Shown here in pieces: positions 55,508 to 64,000 of a DNA stretch of 64,000 nt (the stretch's first letter is position 1; every line of letters begins with the position of its first letter). The position numbers and the translations under genes were made by a program. The stretch comes from Bifidobacterium choerinum (lineage in GTDB: Bacteria > Actinomycetota > Actinomycetes > Actinomycetales > Bifidobacteriaceae), in the NCBI RefSeq assembly GCF_000741135.1, contig NZ_JGYU01000012.1, positions 1-64,000 on the forward strand, given 5' to 3'. The notes below the pieces were generated by a model. It had not been told where the DNA came from. It saw only the letters and a program-made list of their open reading frames with translations, and ran no database searches.

Positions 55508-58210
55508 ATGTCCATGCGCGACGACCAGCTGGACGTCCTCAACGTCGGGGAGCAGTCGTACGACTACTACCGCATCGCCGACCTTGAGGGCATTGACCAC
55601 CTTCCTTATTCGCTCAAGGTGCTCGTCGAGAACCTTGTGCGCAACGAGGACGGCGCCAACATCACCGACGAGCACGTGAAGGCGCTGCTCGATTGGGACC
55701 CTGCAGCCGATCCAAGCCATGAGATCCAGTTCACGCCGTCGCGCGTCGTCATGCAGGACTTCACCGGCGTGCCGTGCGTCGTCGACCTGGCCACGATGCG
55801 CGACGCCGTCAAGGAGCTCGGCGGCAACCCCGAGGTGATCAACCCGCAGGTGCAGTCCGACATGATCATCGACCATTCCGTGCAGATCGACGCCTACGGT
55901 GTGGATGACGCCGTGCAGATCAACATGGACATCGAATACGAGCGCAACGGCGAACGCTACCAGTTCCTGCGCTGGGGCCAGCAGGCCTTCGAGAACTTCC
56001 GCGTGGTGCCGCCGGGGACCGGCATCATCCACCAGGTCAACATCGAATACCTCGCCCAGGTCGTCATGCGCAAGGCCGCCGCCGACGGCAAGACGCTCGC
56101 GTACCTCGATTCGTGCGTCGGCACCGACTCGCACACCACGACCGTCAACGGACTCGGTGTGCTCGGCTGGGGCGTCGGCGGCATCGAAGCCGAGGCCGCC
56201 ATGCTCGGCCAGCCGATCTCGATGCTCGTGCCGCGCGTCGTCGGCTTCAAGCTCAAGGGGTCGATCCCCGAAGGCGTCACAGCGACCGACGTGGTGCTCA
56301 CCATCACCGACATGCTGCGCCAGCACGGCGTCGTCGGCAAGTTCGTCGAGTTCTACGGCGAAGGCATCGCGTCCGTCCCGCTCGCCAACCGCGCGACGAT
56401 CGGCAACATGAGCCCGGAGTTCGGCTCGACGTGCGGCATCTTCCCGATTGATAACGTCACGCTCGACTACCTGCGCCTGACCGGCCGTTCCGACGAGCAG
56501 GTGGCGCTCGTCGAGGCGTATGCGAAGGCGAACAAGCTGTGGCACGATGTCAACGACCCGCAGTATGTGGAGCCGCAGTACTCCGAATACCTCGAGCTCG
56601 ACCTGTCGACGGTCGTGCCGTCGATCGCCGGCCCGAAGCGCCCGCAGGACCGCATCGAGCTCAACCATGCGAAGACGACGTTCGAAGAGACACTGCCCGG
56701 CTATGTGACCGAGAAGACGAACGGCAACCCCGTGCACGTCTCGACCGATTTCCGCGGCGACTTCGACATCCAGAACGGCGACGTGGCAATCGCCTCGATC
56801 ACCTCGTGCACCAACACCTCGAACCCCTCGGTCATGATCGCGGCCGGCCTCATCGCGCGCAACGCCGTGGCGAAGGGCCTCAAGCCCAAGCCATGGGTCA
56901 AGACCTCGCTCGCCCCGGGCTCGCAAGTCGTGGCCGACTACTTGAAGCAGGCTGGCCTGCAGGAGGACCTCGACCGCCTCGGCTACCAGCTCGTCGGCTT
57001 CGGCTGCGCCACGTGCATCGGCAACTCCGGGCCGCTGCTGCCGGAGATCTCCGAAGCGATCAACGCGAACGACCTGACGGTGACCGCCGTGCTGTCAGGC
57101 AACCGCAACTTCGAAGGCCGCATCAGCCCGGACGTCAAGATGAACTACCTCGCCTCGCCGCCGCTCGTCATCGCCTATGCGCTCGCCGGCACGATGGACT
57201 TCGACTTCGAGACGGAGCCGCTGGGCACCGACCCGGAAGGCAAGCCGGTGTACCTCAAGGACATCTGGCCCACGAACGACGAGGTCGAGCAGGTGGTGAG
57301 CGGCAATGTGAGCCGTGAGATGTTCCTCAACGACTACGCTTCGGTGTTCGAAGGCGACGCGCGCTGGAAGGGCCTTGACGTGCCCAAAGGCGAACTGTTC
57401 GCATGGGATCCGGAGTCGACGTATGTGCGCAAGCAGACGTTCTTCGACGGCATGGGCGCCGAGCCGGCCCCGGTCGAGGACATCCGCGACGCGCGCGTCC
57501 TCGCGTTCCTCGGCGACTCGGTCACGACCGACCACATCTCGCCGGCAGGTGCGTTCAAGGCGACGAGCCCGGCGGGCGAGTACCTGATCGCGCACGGCGT
57601 CGAGCCGAAGAACTTCAACTCCTACGGTTCGCGCCGCGGCAACCATGAGGTCATGGTGCGCGGCACCTTCGGCAACATCCGTCTGCGCAACATGCTGCTC
57701 GCCTCGGTCGGCGAGGAGGTCAGGCCCGGCGGCTACACCTACGACTTCCTCGCGATGAAGCCGACGACGATCTACGAGGCGTCGCGCGACTACATCGCCA
57801 ACGGCACGCCGCTCGTCGTCATCGGCGGCAAGGAGTACGGCACCGGCTCGTCTCGCGACTGGGCGGCGAAGGGCACGGCGATGCTCGGCGTCAAGGCCGT
57901 CATCGTCGAAAGCTTCGAGCGCATCCACCGTTCGAATCTCATCGGCATGGGCGTGCTGCCGCTGCAGTTCCCCGAAGGCGAATCGGCCGAGTCGCTCGGC
58001 CTCGACGGCACCGAGACCTACTCGATCGACGGCATCACGGCGCTCAACGACGGCGTGACGCCGAAGACCGTGCATGTCGAGGCGACGCACAAGGACGGCA
58101 CGAAGACCGAGTTCGAGGCGGTCGTGCGCATCGACACGCCCGGCGAGGCCGACTACTACCGCAACGGCGGCATCCTGCAGTACGTGCTGCGCAACCTGAT
58201 GGCCGAATAG
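55508..58210 (+). CDS. acnA: Aconitate hydratase
   Basis: Interconverts citrate and isocitrate with a [4Fe-4S] cluster. Cluster cysteines appear in [11 protein letters not shown] and [12 protein letters not shown]. Other signatures: [74 protein letters not shown] and [18 protein letters not shown] (swivelling domain). ATG 55508 is preceded by CGGAGG at 6 nt. 900 residues, AcnA type. Probably serves glutamate/2-oxoglutarate synthesis. Confidence 0.96.
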   Translation: MSMRDDQLDVLNVGEQSYDYYRIADLEGIDHLPYSLKVLVENLVRNEDGANITDEHVKALLDWDPAADPSHEIQFTPSRVVMQDFTGVPCVVDLATMRDAVKELGGNPEVINPQVQSDMIIDHSVQIDAYGVDDAVQINMDIEYERNGERYQFLRWGQQAFENFRVVPPGTGIIHQVNIEYLAQVVMRKAAADGKTLAYLDSCVGTDSHTTTVNGLGVLGWGVGGIEAEAAMLGQPISMLVPRVVGFKLKGSIPEGVTATDVVLTITDMLRQHGVVGKFVEFYGEGIASVPLANRATIGNMSPEFGSTCGIFPIDNVTLDYLRLTGRSDEQVALVEAYAKANKLWHDVNDPQYVEPQYSEYLELDLSTVVPSIAGPKRPQDRIELNHAKTTFEETLPGYVTEKTNGNPVHVSTDFRGDFDIQNGDVAIASITSCTNTSNPSVMIAAGLIARNAVAKGLKPKPWVKTSLAPGSQVVADYLKQAGLQEDLDRLGYQLVGFGCATCIGNSGPLLPEISEAINANDLTVTAVLSGNRNFEGRISPDVKMNYLASPPLVIAYALAGTMDFDFETEPLGTDPEGKPVYLKDIWPTNDEVEQVVSGNVSREMFLNDYASVFEGDARWKGLDVPKGELFAWDPESTYVRKQTFFDGMGAEPAPVEDIRDARVLAFLGDSVTTDHISPAGAFKATSPAGEYLIAHGVEPKNFNSYGSRRGNHEVMVRGTFGNIRLRNMLLASVGEEVRPGGYTYDFLAMKPTTIYEASRDYIANGTPLVVIGGKEYGTGSSRDWAAKGTAMLGVKAVIVESFERIHRSNLIGMGVLPLQFPEGESAESLGLDGTETYSIDGITALNDGVTPKTVHVEATHKDGTKTEFEAVVRIDTPGEADYYRNGGILQYVLRNLMAE

Positions 58211-58260
58211 TGCCGTCCCGCCGTGCGCCGCGGACGATTGCCGCGGCGGACGATACAGAC

Positions 58261-58301
58261 GATGAGGGGCGTCCACGGAATCTCCGTGGACGCCCCTCAT
58301 C
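58261..58301. terminator. Terminator of acnA
   Basis: GATGAGGGGCGTCCACGGA and complement form a perfect 19-bp stem with loop ATC, between the convergent acnA and small membrane-protein genes. Confidence 0.87.
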
Positions 58302-58339
58302 GCGTTGCGGTGCCAACGGCACCGCCCGGCCGCCTCGGC

Positions 58340-58603
58340 CTACTTGTCGGCCTTCCTGGCCTCCTTCACCGCCTGCTTGCGCTGCTCGTCGGCGACGATC
58401 GCGCGCACGCGCTCCTCCTGCAGCGCCTCGCGCTCGGCCTGCAGCCTGTCGTCCTTCGTGACGGGCGTGCGCACCTTGCCCATCTGCTCGTAGGCGTCGA
58501 TGATGCCGGCGCGCACGGCGGCGCGGATCACGTAGTACAGCGCCCAGATGCACAGCGCGGCGATGATGATCGTGAACAGGATGGTAAAGATGGTACCGGC
58601 CAT
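58340..58603 (-). CDS. Small single-helix membrane protein (87 aa)
   Basis: MAGTIFTILFTIIIAALCIW, then ALYYVIRAAVRAGIIDAYEQ, then a charged coiled-coil tail (LQAEREALQEERVRAIVADE). One membrane helix (about 5-25) with a cytoplasmic helical tail. AAAAGGAG lies 6 nt before ATG 58603. No function known; unrelated to neighbours as far as seen. Confidence 0.75.
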   Translation of the reverse strand: MAGTIFTILFTIIIAALCIWALYYVIRAAVRAGIIDAYEQMGKVRTPVTKDDRLQAEREALQEERVRAIVADEQRKQAVKEARKADK

Positions 58604-58735
58604 GGTTGCTCCTTTTGTCGTCTTTCCTCGGGTGATGCCATCGTTGGCAAGCACTGGCGCCATTATAGACATCGTCGCCCGGTTTGCCCGTGCGCTCGCC
58701 TGCGAGCACAAGGGCGTCCGCTAGAATCATGTGCT

Positions 58736-59389
58736 ATGACGAACGACGCAACGACGAACGCGGCGCCTGACACCCGCGAATACGAACGCATGCTCTCCGG
58801 TGAGCTGTACATCGCCGACGACCCCCGGCTGCAGCAGCTCGGCGCTCGGCGCCGCCGGCTGCAGCAGCTGATCAACACGAGCGCCTGGGACGCCTTCGAC
58901 GAACGCGACCGGCTGTTCCATGAGCTGCTCGGCGCATTCGGCGAAGGCTCGCACATCGAGCCGCCGTTCCGCTGCGACTACGGCTGCAACATCCATATCG
59001 GCCGCAACTTCTATGCGAACACCGACTGCATCGTCCTCGACGTCGCGCCGGTCACGATCGGCGACAATGTGTTCTTCGGCCCGCGCGTCGCGCTGTGCAC
59101 GCCGTACCATCCGATCGACGCCGCCACGCGCAACGAGCAGCTCGAAGGCGGTCTGCCGATCACGATTGGCTCCGACGTCTGGTTCGGCGGCGGCGTGACC
59201 GTCTGCCCGGGAGTGACGATCGGCGACGACGTCGTCGTCGGCGCCGGGTCCGTCGTCGCGAAGGACATCCCGTCGCATGCGGTCGTCGTCGGCAACCCGG
59301 CGCACGTCGTGCGTGCGATCGGCGAGGAGGACCGCCGCCGGTGGCGCGCGCAGGCCGACGCCTACCGCGCATGGAAGGACGCGCAGTAG
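58736..59389 (+). CDS. Sugar O-acetyltransferase (left-handed beta-helix)
   Basis: 217 residues of the maltose/galactoside O-acetyltransferase type. An N-terminal Mac domain (YERMLSGELYIADDPRLQQL, ERDRLFHELLGAFGEGSHIE) precedes hexapeptide repeats (CDYGCNIHIGRNFYANTDCI, VLDVAPVTIGDNVFFGPRVA, TIGSDVWFGGGVTVCPGVTI, GDDVVVGAGSVVAKDIPSHA). The catalytic histidine lies in TPYHPID. It transfers acetyl from acetyl-CoA to a sugar hydroxyl. TAGAAT begins 14 nt before ATG 58736, so it is probably leaderless. Confidence 0.9.
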   Translation: MTNDATTNAAPDTREYERMLSGELYIADDPRLQQLGARRRRLQQLINTSAWDAFDERDRLFHELLGAFGEGSHIEPPFRCDYGCNIHIGRNFYANTDCIVLDVAPVTIGDNVFFGPRVALCTPYHPIDAATRNEQLEGGLPITIGSDVWFGGGVTVCPGVTIGDDVVVGAGSVVAKDIPSHAVVVGNPAHVVRAIGEEDRRRWRAQADAYRAWKDAQ

Positions 59390-59437
59390 GGTTTCCGCAT
59401 ACGGCGCGCGGCGCGGCGCGGGCGAGGGCTTGTGCAT

Positions 59438-59443
59438 TAGAAT
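59438..59443 (+). promoter_or_regulatory. -10 element of the isochorismatase-family gene
   Basis: TAGAAT begins 13 nt before GTG 59451, matching the leaderless geometry seen elsewhere. ATG 59442 overlaps the hexamer and is less likely to be the start. Confidence 0.45.
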
Positions 59444-59450
59444 GGCGAAC

Positions 59451-60086
59451 GTGTGCACGAAGAGGACAGCATTGATCATCGTCGACGTCCAGCCGACGTT
59501 CACCGAGGGCGGCGAGCTCTCCGTCGTGGGCGGCGACGCCGTCGCCCGGGCCATCCACGACTTCGTCGAACGCGAACGGGGCCATTACGCGCTGATCGCG
59601 ACGACGCAGGACTGGCACGTCGACCCCGGCGACCACTGGTCGGCCGAGCCGGACTACGTGGACACGTGGCCGCGGCACGGCGTCGCCGGATCAGAGAACG
59701 CGCGGCTGCATCCGGCGATCGGGTCGCTCGACGTGCCGCACCACATCAGGAAAGGGCAGTACGCGGCCGCCTACTCCGGCTTCGAAGGCGTCGAGGACAA
59801 CGACGACCATGTCCCGACGCGCGGCGACGTCGACGCGGCGCTCGCAGCGGGACGTACGCTTGACGGGCTGCTGCGCGCGCACGATATCACCCGCGTCGAC
59901 CTCGTCGGCATCGCGCTGTCGCACTGCGTGCGCGACACGGCGCTCGACGCGGCCGCGCGCGGCTACGAGACGCGCGTCTACGAGGACCTGACTGTGCCGG
60001 TGAGCGCCGAACTCGGTGCGCAGGCGGTCGAACGGATGCGCAAGTCCGGCGTCGCGATCATCGAAGGGGAACGATATGTCGATTAG
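59451..60086 (+). CDS. Isochorismatase-family hydrolase, nicotinamidase-like
   Basis: Cysteine-hydrolase fold of the PncA group. Catalytic triad: D in LIIVDVQPTFTEGG, K in HHIRKGQYAAAY and nucleophile C in GIALSHCVRDTALDAAARGY. Also ATTQDWHVDPGDHWS, whose histidines are typical metal ligands of nicotinamidases, and WPRHGVAGSENARLHP. Nicotinamide deamidation for NAD salvage is the best guess; other amides are possible. Its 3' end overlaps the DUF262-RAMA gene by 11 nt, so the two are co-translated. Confidence 0.83.
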   Translation: MCTKRTALIIVDVQPTFTEGGELSVVGGDAVARAIHDFVERERGHYALIATTQDWHVDPGDHWSAEPDYVDTWPRHGVAGSENARLHPAIGSLDVPHHIRKGQYAAAYSGFEGVEDNDDHVPTRGDVDAALAAGRTLDGLLRAHDITRVDLVGIALSHCVRDTALDAAARGYETRVYEDLTVPVSAELGAQAVERMRKSGVAIIEGERYVD

Positions 60087-62151
60087 CGCGAGCGAAAAGC
60101 CGCTGTCCAAGGTGTTCACATCCGACTACCGCTTCGCGATCCCGGCGTTCCAGCGCGCCTACAGCTGGCATGACGTGCAGATGCGGCAGCTCATCGAGGA
60201 CGTCGCCGACGCGTGCGCCGTCGACGATGGACCGTATTTCCTCGGCTCGCTGATCCTCGTGCGCGACGAACGCGGCATGCATCAGGTCATCGATGGCCAG
60301 CAGCGCCTCGTGTCGCTGTCGATCGTCTTCTCGGTGCTGCTCACGCTCGAGGACGACCCGCAGCTGGCCGCGAGCCTCGCTGGGCTGCTCACCGAGACCG
60401 GCGACAAGCTGCGCGGCATCGCCGCCGAGCCGCGGCTGAGCCTTCGCGAACAGGACGAGGGCTTCTTCCGCGAATACGTGCAGCGCGGCGACCTCGAGGC
60501 GCTCTTCGACCTGCGCGAGACCGACATCGCGACGCAGGCGCAGCGCAACATCCAGACGAACGCGAAATGCGCGTACGACATGCTCGCGCCGCTCAGGGAG
60601 GACGAGCGCCGCCGTTTCGCGTCCTACCTCGTCAACGACGTCATGTTCGTCATCGTGACGACCGACGACATCTCCGGCGCCTACCGCATCTTCGACGTCA
60701 TGAACATGCGCGGCATGCCGCTGACGCCGTCCGACGTGTTCAAGGCGAAGGTCGTCTCCGGCATCTCGAGCGCCGCGCGCGACGTCTACGCGCGCTACTG
60801 GGACGACATCATGGAGCCGATGGGCGACGACAACGCGCGCATCGAACGCTTCTTCGCCGACCTCGACCTGATCTTCACGCGCGCGCCGATGTGCCAGTCG
60901 CTGCTCGCCGACTTCGGCGACCATGTGCTCGCGAAGTACATCGGCAAGGGGCAGTGCATCGAGTTCATCGACGACGTGCTGCGTCCGTACGCGATCTGCG
61001 ACGAGATCGTGCACAGGCCGGGCGAGAGCCTGCTGCCCGCCAAGGTGCGCGACCTGCTCGCCGGCCTCGCCGACTACCCGTACGACGACTGGAAACCGGT
61101 GGCGCTGTGGGCGCTCGTGCATTCGCTCAAGCATCTCGACGACCCCGACACCGTCGTCTTCGAACGCTCCGGCAGGGTCGGGCCGCACGTCTCGCTGCAC
61201 GACGGCGAACGGCTCGTGCAGATTCTCACATTGCTCGACCGCGTCACCGGCATCGACTGCCTCAACGGCAAGTCGGAGCTCGAACGGCGCACGCGTTCGG
61301 CGACGATCGTGCGCGACCTGAGAAAAGGCACGCCGCTGCAGCGCGTCGCCGGCTTCCACGTCAGCGGCGACGAGCAGCGGCTCGCGATGCTGCATCTGCG
61401 CGGCGAGCTGTCGATCGACGCCGGCATGAAGCGGCTGCTGCTCATCCGCGCGAACGAACAGCTCGCCGGTGCGCGCATCACGCGCCCGCGCAGCCTCAAC
61501 GCCGTGCCGATCATCCCCGAGCACGTGTCGGCGAGGTCGCCGTTCGCGTCGTGGCCGGCGGGCACCTGCGACTACTGGGCGGAGCGGATCGGCAACTTCG
61601 TGCTCACGCAGACGATGCTGCGTTCGCTCGACGACGTCGGCGACTTCGCGACGCGGCGCGCAATCATCCTGCGTTCGCCCAGCTCGCAGCGCTTCCCGCT
61701 CACGCGCGCGCTGCTCGACCTCGAGACGCTCACGCCGCAGTTCCTCGAGCTGCGGCAGACGCAGATCATCGACCTCATCGCGCAGGCGTGGCACATCAGC
61801 TACGAGGAGATCGTCGTCGCCGAACAGGAGGAGCGGCGCCGCGAGCGCGCCGGCGGCAGCACGCACCGTTCGAAGCGCACATCGAAGCGCGTGACGGTCG
61901 CCGAGGTCGTGCGCGCCGGGCTGCTCAGGCCGGGCGACCGCTTCGTGTGGGTGCGTCCGCGCAAGCACGAGACGTGGATCATCACCGTCACCGAGGACGG
62001 CTTCGCCGGCGAGGACGGCGCCGAATACGCGACGCCGACGGCCGCGGCGCGCGCGGTCGGCGGTGCGAGCGCGAGCCTCAACGTCTGGAAGCGCGAATCG
62101 GACGGCCGCGCGCTGAGCGACATCTGGAAGGCGTACCGCGCCGCGATGTGA
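60076..62151 (+). CDS. DUF262-DUF1524-RAMA protein (GmrSD-like)
   Basis: 691 residues. N-terminal DUF262 ATP/GTP-using domain: RFAIPAFQRAYSWHDVQMRQ, YFLGSLILVRD, VIDGQQRLVSLSIVFSVLL (DGQQRL at 73-78) and FDVMNMRGMPLTPSDVFK. A DUF1524-like part (about 480-590) has GNFVLTQTML, but where the family has the catalytic histidine (HILP) it reads PIIP, so nuclease activity by that route is doubtful. The C-terminal 80 residues are RAMA-like (VAEVVRAGLLRPGDRFVWVR, YATPTAAARAVGGAS, LNVWKRESDGRALSDIW), a domain found in restriction-linked proteins. ATG 60076 has AAGGGGA 6-12 nt upstream and lies within the isochorismatase-family gene. Defence role inferred. Confidence 0.83.
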   Translation: MSISASEKPLSKVFTSDYRFAIPAFQRAYSWHDVQMRQLIEDVADACAVDDGPYFLGSLILVRDERGMHQVIDGQQRLVSLSIVFSVLLTLEDDPQLAASLAGLLTETGDKLRGIAAEPRLSLREQDEGFFREYVQRGDLEALFDLRETDIATQAQRNIQTNAKCAYDMLAPLREDERRRFASYLVNDVMFVIVTTDDISGAYRIFDVMNMRGMPLTPSDVFKAKVVSGISSAARDVYARYWDDIMEPMGDDNARIERFFADLDLIFTRAPMCQSLLADFGDHVLAKYIGKGQCIEFIDDVLRPYAICDEIVHRPGESLLPAKVRDLLAGLADYPYDDWKPVALWALVHSLKHLDDPDTVVFERSGRVGPHVSLHDGERLVQILTLLDRVTGIDCLNGKSELERRTRSATIVRDLRKGTPLQRVAGFHVSGDEQRLAMLHLRGELSIDAGMKRLLLIRANEQLAGARITRPRSLNAVPIIPEHVSARSPFASWPAGTCDYWAERIGNFVLTQTMLRSLDDVGDFATRRAIILRSPSSQRFPLTRALLDLETLTPQFLELRQTQIIDLIAQAWHISYEEIVVAEQEERRRERAGGSTHRSKRTSKRVTVAEVVRAGLLRPGDRFVWVRPRKHETWIITVTEDGFAGEDGAEYATPTAAARAVGGASASLNVWKRESDGRALSDIWKAYRAAM

Positions 62152-62193
62152 TCGGACGCGGATCGCGCGCGGAACGATCGCGGACGGACGGCG

Positions 62194-62322
62194 TTGCGAA
62201 CGGAACGGGTGCGGATCGCGCGGGACGATCGCGGGGAGCAGTCGTTGCGAACGGAACGGGTGCGGATCGCGCGGGACGATCGCGGGGAGCAGTCGTTGCG
62301 AACGGAACGGGTGCGGGATGCG
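62194..62322. repeat. 51-bp tandem repeat, 2.5 copies
   Basis: Unit TTGCGAACGGAACGGGTGCG, then GATCGCGCGGGACGATCGCGG-type sequence and GGAGCAGTCG. Copies start at 62194, 62245 and 62296; the third is partial. A diverged piece precedes at 62160. It lies between the DUF262-RAMA gene and its terminator. 51 is a multiple of three, but no gene is evident. Confidence 0.88.
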
Positions 62323-62338
62323 TCTGCGATGGTCGCGA

Positions 62339-62400
62339 AGAGGCCCCGCGGCGATTGGAAGAGGTGCAGATTGCATCCGTTCCGGTCGCCGCGGGGCCTT
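62339..62400. terminator. Terminator between convergent genes
   Basis: AAGAGGCCCCGCGGCGA-type left arm and TCGCCGCGGGGCCTT right arm (15 bp paired), with a 31-nt loop. It serves the DUF262-RAMA gene and the leftward ABC-2 permease. Confidence 0.7.
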
Positions 62401-62423
62401 CGTATGTCCGGTGGGGCGGGCCG

Positions 62424-63725
62424 TCAGGCTTCGGCGAGCTGCGTGGCGCCCGGCGTGGACAGGTCGGGGCGGTTGCGGCGCAGCTTCGAGAAGGCGAGGC
62501 CGAGGCAGATGAACGCGACGCCGAAGAGCAGCACGAGGCCGTTGCACGACAGCCATGCGCCGGCGTCGACGCGGCCGTCGACGCCGTTGACCGCGTCGAC
62601 CGACTGGCAGAACCACCAGCCCGGCAGCAGCTTGCCGATCGCGATCATCACCTTCGGCATCATGTCGACCGGGAAGGCCATGCCCGACGTGAACATGATG
62701 AGCAGGCCGAACACGTTCGCGATCGCGTTGACGGCGACGGCGTTGGCCGACAGCATGCTGATCATGAAGCCGGCGGCCACGGCGATGAGCGCGTAGCTGA
62801 CGAGCGAGGCGCCGGAGTACAGGATGGTCGGCAGCGGGACGCCGTCGATCGGCAGGCCGGCGAGCGCCGGCAATGCGAGCGATGCGGCCCAATACAGCAG
62901 GCTGACGACGACGCCGAAGAGCGCGCATCCGGCGAACTCCTGGATGACCATCGCGCCGGTGCGCTGCGGTGATGCGTACAGGCGGCGGCGCACGTTCGAC
63001 TCGGCGAAGGAGGTCATCGTCAGCGCCGTGCACACGAGCATCGCGGCGAGCAGCGGGTAGACACCCATCTTGACGGTCGTCACATAGGCGACGCGCGCGG
63101 ACTCCTGCCGGTCGCTCGCGGCCTTGGGGTCGTCGGCGACGTGGATCGCCGGGTAGGCGTCGGCGTCGTCGGCGAGCGTGGCGACGACCTGCGTCGCGGC
63201 GTCGCCGAGCGTCGCCGGCGTCGTCGCCGCGCCGGTCGCGCTCTGACGGGCGAGCGCCTTGAGACGTGTCAGGCGCAGGAAGTCGTCCACCTGCAGCCTG
63301 GCGAGCGAGCCGTAGGCGCCGGTGAAGCTAACGACGACGTCGAGCTGCGGCTCCTCGCCGCCGTCGGCGAGCGCGTCGGCGAGCCGCTGCGTGTAGCCGT
63401 CGGGGACGATGACGATCAGGTCGGCGTAGTTGGACGCGGCGGCCGTCTGCAGCTCCTCGCTCGTCGTGCCGACGTCGACGAGGTCGCAGTCCTTGCCCAG
63501 GAAGCCGCGCAGCGCGTCGCCGAACGCCTCGCCGTGCACGTCACGGCTGACGACGGCGACCTCGGGGCGCGCCGAGTCGAAGGTGGTTGAATTGTCCGAC
63601 TTCGCGAGGCCGGCGATGATCGACCAGCTCAGGCCGAACATCATCAGGCACAGCCATACGACGTAGATGAGGATCATCAGACGCTGCGCGAGCAGGATCT
63701 TCAACGTGGTTTTAAAGGTGTGCAT
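62424..63725 (-). CDS. ABC-2 type permease
   Basis: 433 residues. One N-terminal helix (about 17-40), a large extracytoplasmic loop (45-235), then five helices: VYPLLAAMLVCTALTMTSFA, FAGCALFGVVVSLLYWAASL, LVSYALIAVAAGFMISMLSA, VNAIANVFGLLIMFTSGMAF and CNGLVLLFGVAFICLGLAF. ABC2_membrane_3 layout, with the PVDMMPKVMIAIGKLLPGWW motif before the last helix. It overlaps the next permease gene by 14 nt; an ATPase is expected beyond the right edge. Export of a drug, lipid or bacteriocin is possible; substrate unknown. Confidence 0.85.
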   Translation of the reverse strand: MHTFKTTLKILLAQRLMILIYVVWLCLMMFGLSWSIIAGLAKSDNSTTFDSARPEVAVVSRDVHGEAFGDALRGFLGKDCDLVDVGTTSEELQTAAASNYADLIVIVPDGYTQRLADALADGGEEPQLDVVVSFTGAYGSLARLQVDDFLRLTRLKALARQSATGAATTPATLGDAATQVVATLADDADAYPAIHVADDPKAASDRQESARVAYVTTVKMGVYPLLAAMLVCTALTMTSFAESNVRRRLYASPQRTGAMVIQEFAGCALFGVVVSLLYWAASLALPALAGLPIDGVPLPTILYSGASLVSYALIAVAAGFMISMLSANAVAVNAIANVFGLLIMFTSGMAFPVDMMPKVMIAIGKLLPGWWFCQSVDAVNGVDGRVDAGAWLSCNGLVLLFGVAFICLGLAFSKLRRNRPDLSTPGATQLAEA

Positions 63726-64000
63726 AGCGCTGCCTCCTGAGGAACACGGTCGCGAGGGCCAGGGCGAGGACCGACATCGTCAGCAGGATGCCGACGGTGC
63801 GGAAGAACGGGGTGTAGGAGTCGTAGTAGAGGATGTCGTAGAACAGGTTCGTCACCTGCTGCGTGGGGTTGATCGTCGCGACGACCGGCGCATGGCGCTG
63901 GATCCAGTCGCTCAGCGCCATCGCGCCCGAGCCGTACAGGCCACTGAGCAGCGACAGTGCGCAGGAGGACGCCGTCGTCAGGCCGATCTTCGTGCCGGCA
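63712..64000 (-). CDS. ABC-2 type permease, C-terminal part
   Basis: An open frame enters from the right edge: AGTKIGLTTASSCALSLLSG, GAMALSDWIQRHAPVVATIN, PTQQVTNLFYDILYYDS, then one helix VGILLTMSVLALALATVFL and an RRQRYAHL end. The INPTQQVTNLFYDI motif is typical before the last helix of ABC-2 exporters. The second permease of the pair; its start lies beyond the window. Confidence 0.8.
   Translation of the reverse strand, partial: AGTKIGLTTASSCALSLLSGLYGSGAMALSDWIQRHAPVVATINPTQQVTNLFYDILYYDSYTPFFRTVGILLTMSVLALALATVFLRRQRYAHL

Noticed and set aside
62194..62796. 200-codon frame beginning in the 51-bp repeat
   Set aside because: It only reads repeated RTERVRIARDDRGEQSL and then the antisense of the ABC-2 permease gene.

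Overview
The window is GC-rich actinobacterial DNA. The gene set and order point to Bifidobacterium or a close relative: folC, MurE and FemAB-like peptidoglycan genes, sigH-rsrA, a 24-residue bL37-like ribosomal protein, infC-rpmI-rplT, xerD-parA, typA, pheA-tyrA, an opp peptide transporter with a fused ATPase, DUF3710/DUF3159 genes and aconitase. The genus call is inference; no rRNA or tRNA gene was seen.

Layout. 1-1.65 kb: a two-component system whose kinase and regulator each carry one in-frame TAG. 1.8-8.7 kb: folC, a DUF559/AbiEi-like gene flanked on both sides by 52-bp-period hairpin arrays, then FemAB-like and murE. 8.9-16.7 kb: sigH-rsrA, bL37, galM, ispH, ybaK, gap, thiN and a frameshifted membrane/spermidine-synthase-like gene. 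16.7-25.6 kb: infC-rpmI-rplT (infC probably starts at ATT), a third hairpin array, xerD, parA, an NrtR-type regulator with a perfect 12-bp-arm operator and a NiaP-like transporter, then typA. 25.8-34.0 kb: a membrane protein, pheA-tyrA, an ABC exporter pair and xerC. 34-45.4 kb: oppA, oppB, oppC, oppDF, exonuclease III, DUF3710, DUF3159, a lipoprotein and an RNA methyltransferase.

The accessory island spans 45.4-52.9 kb and is nested. A truncated IS3-type transposase ends in a perfect 26-bp inverted repeat. Next is the decayed 5' part of a DUF262 gene. A lower-GC cassette of lactobacillal character follows: a truncated HFHG-type protein, a heavy-metal P-type ATPase, a CopZ-like metal-binding protein, a small helical protein, a Crp/Fnr regulator and a SemiSWEET. 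After it come the 3' part of a DUF262-type gene and remnants resembling IS21 ends. Two promoters in the cassette carry TTGAT-type FNR boxes at the same distance (36 bp) from their -10 elements, so the cassette looks like a self-contained regulon.

52.9-64 kb: a CtpE-like P-type ATPase, aconitase, a small membrane protein, an O-acetyltransferase, an isochorismatase-family hydrolase overlapping a large DUF262-DUF1524-RAMA protein, and two ABC-2 permeases that run off the right edge. Many monocistronic genes have a -10 hexamer 12-14 nt before the start codon, which suggests leaderless transcripts.
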